Of a DNA stretch of 64,000 bases, positions 58,166-64,000 are shown in pieces. The stretch spans positions 5,518,001 through 5,582,000 of the forward strand of contig JANTQA010000026.1 in NCBI GenBank assembly GCA_027625915.1, given 5' to 3'. Position 1 is the first letter of the stretch. The number at the start of each line of letters is the position of its first letter. The stretch is from Anaeramoeba flamelloides. Lineage: Eukaryota; Metamonada; Anaeramoebidae. The translations under genes and the position numbers were made by a program. The notes beneath the pieces were generated by a model. The model was not told the origin of the DNA and did not search any database. It saw only the letters and a program-made list of their open reading frames with translations.

Positions 58166-58640
58166 TTAAATATCATATAGGATTCTAAAAGTTAGATAAG
58201 TAAAAAAGAAATTCCAAAAATAAAGTATAATGTAATATTTTTCTCAAAGAAGGGGGGACTAGTTTCTTTCCATAATCATAATACAATAAAAAAAACATTA
58301 ATAAGTATGAAAAACTTTAAAATTACCCAATGTTGGGATATAATTGTAAATATTAAGGAGTTTACCTTCAAAATTGATTAGGGTTTGGTTTATAATTGGA
58401 TAATGAATTAGATAAAGAATAGAAACAAGTTGAAAAAAAAAACATGATGATATTTTAAAACTTAGTGCTGTTGTTCAAGTAGGATTTTTTGATCAACGAC
58501 GAATTAAAATTTGGTTCTTGATTGATTTTTTCAAAAAAAAGAACAGACCATGATTTCGAATTGTTTTATCAACCTTGAGTTCACCAAATAGTTTCGTGTT
58601 CATTTTTGGTAAAATTATTTGTTAAACTGACTTTTAGAAA
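58166..58640. other. Intergenic, possible 3' part of a minus-strand gene
   Basis: Mostly AT-rich. On the minus strand 58601-58490 reads MNTKLFGELKVDKTIRNHG and continues to a stop. It could be an exon following the islet at 58648-58845, but no splice pair is convincing. Confidence 0.3.
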
Positions 58641-58647
58641 TTAATAC

Positions 58648-58845
58648 TTGCCTTCCACTAATAAAAGTGCAAAATTGAACCTTTGTCTCTCTTGTTTGTA
58701 TTTTACAAAACCAAGAAATCCCCAATCAGCATGCACGACATGTGATCTCTCGCTGACTAAAAGGCTTTTGAAGTGGCTTTTTTTTCATGTTTATTCTCCA
58801 AACAACTTTTCAAAATTTCTTTTGAACTCATTTTGTCGTTATTAG
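58648..58845 (-). pseudogene. Coding-like islet divergent from the GRAM gene (strand uncertain)
   Basis: Less AT-rich than the flanks. On the minus strand an ATG at about 58843 (MSSKEILKSCLENKHEKK) enters an A8 run. One frame beyond it reads SHFKSLLVSERSHVVHADWG and then FLGFVKYKQERQRFNFALL, a very protein-like sequence, but in a different frame from the ATG. It ends near a GCAAGT that could be a GC-type donor. On the plus strand the same DNA reads LCLSCLYFTKPRNPQ and CTTC, a possible four-Cys finger, with no ATG. The minus reading looks better by codon choice. It could be a first exon, a decayed gene or a gene with an indel in the A run. Confidence 0.3.
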
Positions 58846-58990
58846 TGAAAATTTCACTTTTGAGCTCTGAAATGAATTAAAACAATTTAAAATTCTTGCA
58901 ATTCAAAATTGAAGGAAATTTAACAGATCATTTTTTTCTAAAAGATTTTTTTTTCCCTTTTCCAAATTTATTTTTTAAAACCTTCTCGAA

Positions 58991-59984
58991 ATGACTGAAG
59001 ATATTCCAGACGAAGTAAACCTTGAAGACTACACCGAAGAAGAAAAAAAACAAATGATGTTAACTCAAGAGGAACTCCAACAACAGCAGTTACAAATGCA
59101 ACAAATGCAAATGCAACAGATGCAACAAATGCAACAACAGCAAATGCAGCAGCAGCAGCAGCAGCAAATGATTATGAGCAACCCTTATGATTCTTGGGAG
59201 GTTTATGATCAAGAAGAACGAAAAAAATATAAAAAAAAAAAAAAAAAAAAAATTAAAAAAGCAAAAAGAAAAAGAAGAAAAGAAAAAAAAGGAGCCAGAG
59301 CCAACGACACTCACAGGCAAACTCAAGTTTGGATTCAGAAAAGGAGTCAAAAAATCAAAGGTTTACGGGAAGAAGGGACTTGAGCTCTCCAAAAAGCATG
59401 GAACCAAGGCCTGGGAATTTGTTAAAGAGGAAACCCAACGTGTCAAAAAAGAAGGCTACAAGGAATGGGAGCGACTGAAAAGGCCAGGTCAATTTCCTCA
59501 AGTGTTTCCCAAGCTATTCAAAAAGGGAGAAAGGCTGCAGTGTGAAACCAAATGTATGGCACTTAACGAGAAAAAGTCTATTGCTGGCTGGTGCTATGTT
59601 ACGCAAAACTATTTTCTCTTAGTTTCAAAAAAAAAGGGTAAAATGATGAAAGTGAAAATCCCATTTTCTGATGTTGTCAAAAGCAAATTAGCTCGATGGA
59701 AACAGGTCGGTACCGAAGAAGACAAATACTACAAGATCTCCAAATTAAAGAAAAACACTCTCGCCTCGGCCATCACATTCAAGGTCAAGCAAGGCTTTAC
59801 TCATAAATTATTTAGATTCGGTCGATGGGAACCAATCATGAAGGCAATCAATGTTGGCTTAACCGAGGAATTTGATAGAAGGAAAAAATTACAAAAACAA
59901 CAAATGGAAAATGTACAGATCCAACAATTAGAGAAAAATAATACTGAAAAAGAAGTCAAAGAAGAAAAAGAAGAAAAAAAATAA
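58991..59984 (+). CDS. GRAM-domain protein with Gln/Met-rich N-terminus; frame changes at an A22 tract
   Basis: ATG at 58991 starts an acidic segment (MTEDIPDEVNLEDYTEEEKK), then a Gln/Met tract coded by CAA/CAG/ATG repeats (59075-59170), then NPYDSWEVYDQEER and a poly-Lys run. The A22 tract at 59231-59252 separates this frame from the next, which continues as Lys-rich, then EPEPTTLTGKLKFGFRKG, a basic helical region (residues about 120-165) and a GRAM domain. GRAM features are FPKLFKKGERLQCETKC, SIAGWCYVTQNYFLLVS and VKIPFSDVVKSKLARW, followed by FKVKQGFTHKLFRFGRWEPI. A charged coiled tail ends at TAA (59982-59984). GRAM domains bind phosphoinositides or proteins at membranes; the partner here is unknown. 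If one A is surplus the gene encodes about 330 residues. An intron is unlikely here because no T-rich acceptor is present. Confidence 0.75.
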
Positions 59985-60959
59985 TAATCTTATCAGTCTT
60001 TTCGTTTATTAATTAGGCAAACACATTAATTTATTAGTTTTTTTTTTGTGAAAAAAAGGTCACCATCAGTAGTACAATCGATTTTTCACTTTTTTTTTTT
60101 TTTTTTTTTCATTGATTAAAAGAAGTTTTCATAAATTTAAAACTAGTTGTGCAAATGATCTTTACCAACCCAAAATAATGAGATAAATTTTTTATGTGGG
60201 CAAAAAATTTAAATAATAAAGCATTGATTACCACATTTTTTATTATTTTTTTAGTACTTTTTGAATTTTATCAGTCAGGTTTTATAAGAATATTGTATGA
60301 ATAATTTATAACTCAATTTATTTAAAACTTGTTTTAAATTAGTCTAAAAATTGTATAAAAGTACAAGAAATTAGAAAATTCTCTTGATGAAATTTGAAAA
60401 GAATTGACTAAAAAAATGTATCACATACATTTGACAAAGTAAAAAAAAATAAGATTTTTTATTTTATCAATAATTGAAAAAGAAAGAAAGAAAATAATTT
60501 TCAATTGAAAAAAAAAATTGTTTATAAATATGGGAATTAATTTATAAAGGAAAATGAATTCTTTTTTAAAGAGATAATAAATTAAAGATAAAAATAAACA
60601 ATCAATATTAATCAATTTTATAATATATGAATACTATTTTTATTTTGGGATAGGTGTTAGATTATTTTAAATTTATATGAAATAAAGAAAAATCATTTTT
60701 TAAAAAAAGTATTCTTGTAGCTTGTCAATTTTTTTAAAAATTTATGAAAGATTTTTTTACAATTATCAGAACTGTTCATTTTCAGGCAAAAGGGATTCAG
60801 TTAGAGTGCGTGAATTACATGTATTATAAATGGTTTGGAACAGATATTCTTTGAAAAAATTTCTTATAGACATTTCAAAATTCAAGTATCATTTTTGCAT
60901 TTGCTTTTTTTTTTTTTTCAATATTCTTTCTGAGTAGTAATTTAATTGGATTACAAAAT
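59985..60959. other. Intergenic, no gene supported
   Basis: 3' flank of the GRAM gene with a T20 run near 60090 and AT-rich filler. A 64-codon minus-strand open frame (60615-60421) is Phe/Ile/Lys-rich and unsupported. Confidence 0.5.
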
Positions 60960-61260
60960 CGAGAGTTACTTTATAAAATACAGTTATTCAAATGTCATTG
61001 AAAGGGTAAAAATGATTGTAAAAAATCATATTAATTTCTATTGGAAATTTATTTGATCTTTAATTGAAGATCAAAACTAATCTTGTTTTTTTTTCTCAAT
61101 CAGAACCTAAGAATTTTAATTTTTGTCTTTTGAAGAAAAAATATTCATTTTTTTGTTTTATTTCAGGTCAATATCAATTATTCTCTGATGGATATTATTC
61201 TACCCCTTTCTTATTTTTTATTCAAAGATTAATTATAAAATAATCTGGGGTGCCTTTGGC
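60960..61260 (-). repeat. Dispersed repeat R3, reverse copy
   Basis: Its complement contains TTTGATCTTCAATTAAAGATC, CCAATAGAAATTAATATGATTT and AATAAGAAAGGGGTAGAATA, in the same order as 35990-36310 and 51830-52140. Confidence 0.55.
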
Positions 61261-61482
61261 TGAAAGAAAAAAAAAGTTGTATTTGGATAAAATTCGTAAA
61301 AATATTGAATTTCGAATACTTACAATTTCGAATAGCAATAAAACATGGGAATATAAACAGAATTTATTTTTATATCATATATCAATATATATATATATAT
61401 CCTCAAGAAAATCAATAAATTTCTCAAAACACTTTTTATTTTTTTTCATTTTTTTTAAAATTTAAATAGAGTTTTATATCTA

Positions 61483-61679
61483 GAGTCAGTTTCACTTTTA
61501 AGGCACAAACTTTCAACAAAATTTAAGGCACAAAAAAAATCTCAAATTAAGGCACAAAATTTAAATTCTAGTAAAATAAATTGTAAAAAAAATAATTCCA
61601 AATTTTGTGCCTTAATTTGAGATTTTTTTTGTGCCTTAAATTTCGTTGAAAGTTTGTGCCTTAAAAGTGAAACTGATTG
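61483..61679. mobile_element. Palindromic GGCACAAA-type MITE, well preserved copy (197 bp)
   Basis: TA-flanked. From each end the arm reads (C/G)A(G/A)TCAGTTTCACTTTTAA followed by three GGCACAAA boxes spaced about 26 bp apart, the second preceded by AAATTTAA and the third by CTCAAATTAA. The two arms are near-perfect complements around an AT-rich centre of about 40 bp. No coding capacity. Confidence 0.9.
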
Positions 61680-62326
61680 TATTGTAAAAACATTCCAAAA
61701 AATATTCTTTATTTTTTAGTTTTTTTCTGCTTAAATCCTTTTTACAATTTGTATATTAAAGCGAAACTGACTATATATAAATTTTCAGAAATATTGATCT
61801 CCTTATCTCCCTTTTTTTATTAAAAATATTGGACTAAAAAATTTGTAAAAAATCGTTTCAAAATTTATTTTCACTTTTTCTTTTGGTGATTATTTCTAAT
61901 TTTTATTTTTTTTTAAATACCTGTCTCAATTAATGTAGAATTAAAAAGTAATTTATGAATTAAATTTCATTTAATTGTTTATTAATTATAAATAATGCAG
62001 ATATATCAAAGAAAAAATATAAAATATTATCAACGTGTTGTAAAGGTGGTACAAATTTTTATCATGTTATGAAATTTTAGAAAATTTTGTAATAACCACT
62101 TTATTAATATTAATTTATGCTTTAAAAAGTGCTATAAATTTTTTTTCGAGATATAAAACCTGTTTTAATGAGTTATTTTTTTAAAAAAATATTGAAAAAA
62201 ATCACCCTATAAAAGAATATTTTGTTATATAAATATTATCTGGATATTATCAATTATTATTATTATTATCTTAGTATTATTTTATTATTGCAAATGATTC
62301 TCAATTTTTGACATTTAGTTTTATTA
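61680..62326. other. Spacer, no gene supported; terminal scrap of another palindromic MITE
   Basis: 61755-61776 (AAAGCGAAACTGACTATA) looks like one end of the same MITE family. The rest is AT-rich with no supported open frame. Confidence 0.45.
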
Positions 62327-62523
62327 CAGTCAGTTTCACTTTTAAGACACAAACTTTCAACGAAATTTAAGGCACAAAAAAATATCAAATTAAGGCACAA
62401 AATTTGGAATTTTTTTTTTTTACAATTTATTTTTCTAGAATTTGGATTTTGTGCTTTAATTTTAGATTTTTTTTGTGCCTTAAATTTCGTTGAAAGTTTG
62501 TGTCTTAAAAGTGAAACTGACTT
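62327..62523. mobile_element. Palindromic GGCACAAA-type MITE, third full copy (197 bp)
   Basis: TA-flanked; starts CAGTCAGTTTCACTTTTAAG and ends CTTAAAAGTGAAACTGACTT. Same three-box arms as 61483-61679, differing at a few bases, so the two are relatively young. They lie 647 bp apart in the same neighbourhood. Confidence 0.9.
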
Positions 62524-62589
62524 TAATTATTTTTTTTTGAATGAGATAAGTGTTACCCAAAAGACTGGGGAAAATTACTTTTTAAACTA

Positions 62590-63066
62590 CTGTAGACAAA
62601 ATAAAGTGTGCTATAAAATTTAATGCGTGTTTCAAAATAAAAAGCGTGTTTTTTTTTGTTATAGAAGACCTATACATTAACCTATCAAAGAAACTGATAA
62701 TAAACCTTAAAAAATATGGTATTGGTTTCTTAAAGTTCTATTAGTAAAAAAAATTCTTAAAATGAAGCATCAAATTGCAAAATTCATCTCAAAAATAAAG
62801 TAAATTTTTGAGACAATTTTCATCATAATCAAAAAAACAAAAAAATTCAAAAAATTGAGAATATTATGGAAAATTTTCAACTATTTGCATGAATAATTGA
62901 AATTTTACTGAATATATCCAGACTTTTACTTTCAAAATTGATTTGAACTTAGGTATACTATTTGTTAGTAGATTGGATGTTGCCTTGGAACAAGAAAAAA
63001 AAAAAGCAGGGCAAATATTTTGAAACACAGATTATAGTATTTGTGAACGCATTATTTTGATCTCTG
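62590..63066 (-). mobile_element. Tc1/mariner-type MITE, copy D (477 bp)
   Basis: TA-flanked, reverse orientation: starts CTGTAGACAAAATAAAGTGT and ends (minus strand) CAGAGATCAAAATAATGCGT. It shares the GTTTCAAAATAAAAAGCGTG block and AGATTGGATGTTGCCTTGG with copies A and B, to which it is closer than copy C. Confidence 0.85.
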
Positions 63067-64000
63067 TATTTGTGTCTTGAAAAAAAACATCTTTTAGAAA
63101 AATTTACACCATTGGGGCATGATTATTCTTTGATTAGCTGTGATAAACTTAATTTTTATTGAGATAAAATTTTGAAAAAAGATCACATTTTGGAATGTTC
63201 AAATCTCACTTATCAATATAGATACAAGACCAATTTATTCTGATAGAAAAAAATAGTTTTAAGCATTATTCTTATGCATTTAAAATCAAAATTAATAAAT
63301 TATAATTTCAAATTATAAGATCCATTTTGATTCATTTTGAAATAAAAGCTAAAACCAGTAAAAATTGTTATATATTTAGTAAGGATTTCAATTATAAATA
63401 AAACCATTTGAATTTAAGGAAACATATTTAAATATTATTATGAAACTATCAAATAAAAACTAAGGCTGGATATCATAAAGATTTTTCTGTTGTTAATACT
63501 GATGAATGTCTTAATTAACTTTTTAATTAAAAAAAAACTAATATTTTCATATTTTTATTTTTTAAAGCAATTAGACAAGTTCAAACAATGATATCTTAAT
63601 TTTATTAGTTTTTTCAATAAATCTGTAAATTTCCCAAAAAATTTGATACTGTTTAAGGTATACCGGGATGAGAAATGATACTTCTCAAAAAATCAGAGAT
63701 TTCAAATGATAAAAAAGTCAATTTTAAAAAAAGAATAAAAAGGCTTGGGTTAATTTATTTTTTTGATTCTGAAAAAATTATTTAAATTTTTCATCTTTCT
63801 TTTTCTCATCAAAATCACTTCGTTTCTTTTTTAAATAAAATGAAATTGTACTAAATACATAGTTATATACTGAAAAGTCACACCCACCCCACATGATGTT
63901 TATCTGCCGTAAAAACATCGTTGTCAATGAAAAAAACATCAACTCATCAAAAAAAACATTCAAAAATTCAGAATTTATTTTTTACACTTCAGTTGTAGAG
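63067..64000. other. Intergenic to the window edge, no gene supported
   Basis: AT-rich. A minus-strand frame (63963-63778) reads MNVFFDELMFFSLTTMFLRQ and lies in a slightly less AT-rich patch (63850-63915). It may be part of an exon running from beyond the window, but nothing identifies it. Confidence 0.4.

Noticed and set aside
59090-59350. Minus-strand Leu/His- and Phe-rich frame
   Set aside because: Antisense of the Gln/Met tract and poly-Lys tract of the GRAM gene.

Overview
The window looks like nuclear DNA of a very AT-rich, gene-poor protist. Its few spliced genes have mostly short GT-AG introns, the standard genetic code fits, and there are long Lys/Asn/Gln-rich tracts. The gene content (slime-mould-type cAMP-receptor GPCR, B-box/SPRY protein, GRAM protein, RPA1 with a Q/N-rich linker, a secreted vitellogenin-like protein) suits an amoeboid protist such as Anaeramoeba or an amoebozoan. 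That placement is inference only; there is no rRNA or organelle gene to anchor it.

Host genes that can be supported: a multi-pass membrane protein (1354-2054, -); a B-box plus SPRY protein (13182-14345, -); a Lys-rich B-box protein, first exon (18525-18909, -); a cAMP-receptor-like 7TM protein in three exons (25766-31654, +) with a 4.85-kb intron; a vitellogenin-like secreted protein of 854 residues in three exons (39687-42753, +); replication protein A large subunit in two exons (49417-51600, +); and a GRAM-domain protein (58991-59984, +) whose frame changes inside an A22 tract. A few short coding-like islands are listed with low confidence.

Most of the rest is decayed mobile DNA. I see a broken LINE (RT plus C-terminal zinc knuckle, 7385-8800); a broken 1.04-kb Tc1/mariner transposon with intact ends (55850-56889); four ~478-bp Tc1/mariner-type MITEs; three ~1.2-kb piggyBac-like non-autonomous elements at TTAA; three full ~196-bp palindromic MITEs built from repeated GGCACAAA boxes; a 256-bp TA-flanked MITE; several unnamed dispersed repeats (R2-R7); and foldback structures. 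The piggyBac-like element and the 256-bp MITE near 28 kb lie in the large GPCR intron.

The least ordinary structures are hairpin-rich. One is a three-way nested inverted repeat at 5.29-6.53 kb. The other is a modular family of tandem hairpins joined by GCCGTTAGG / GTCTAGG-type linkers (8.2-9.0, 15.15-15.96, 33.3-33.56 kb, decayed copies near 44.4 and 54.2 kb). For the 33.3-kb cluster the window also holds a related locus without the cluster (46.44-47.19 kb, opposite orientation). All repeat alignments were made by eye, so percentages and outer boundaries are approximate.
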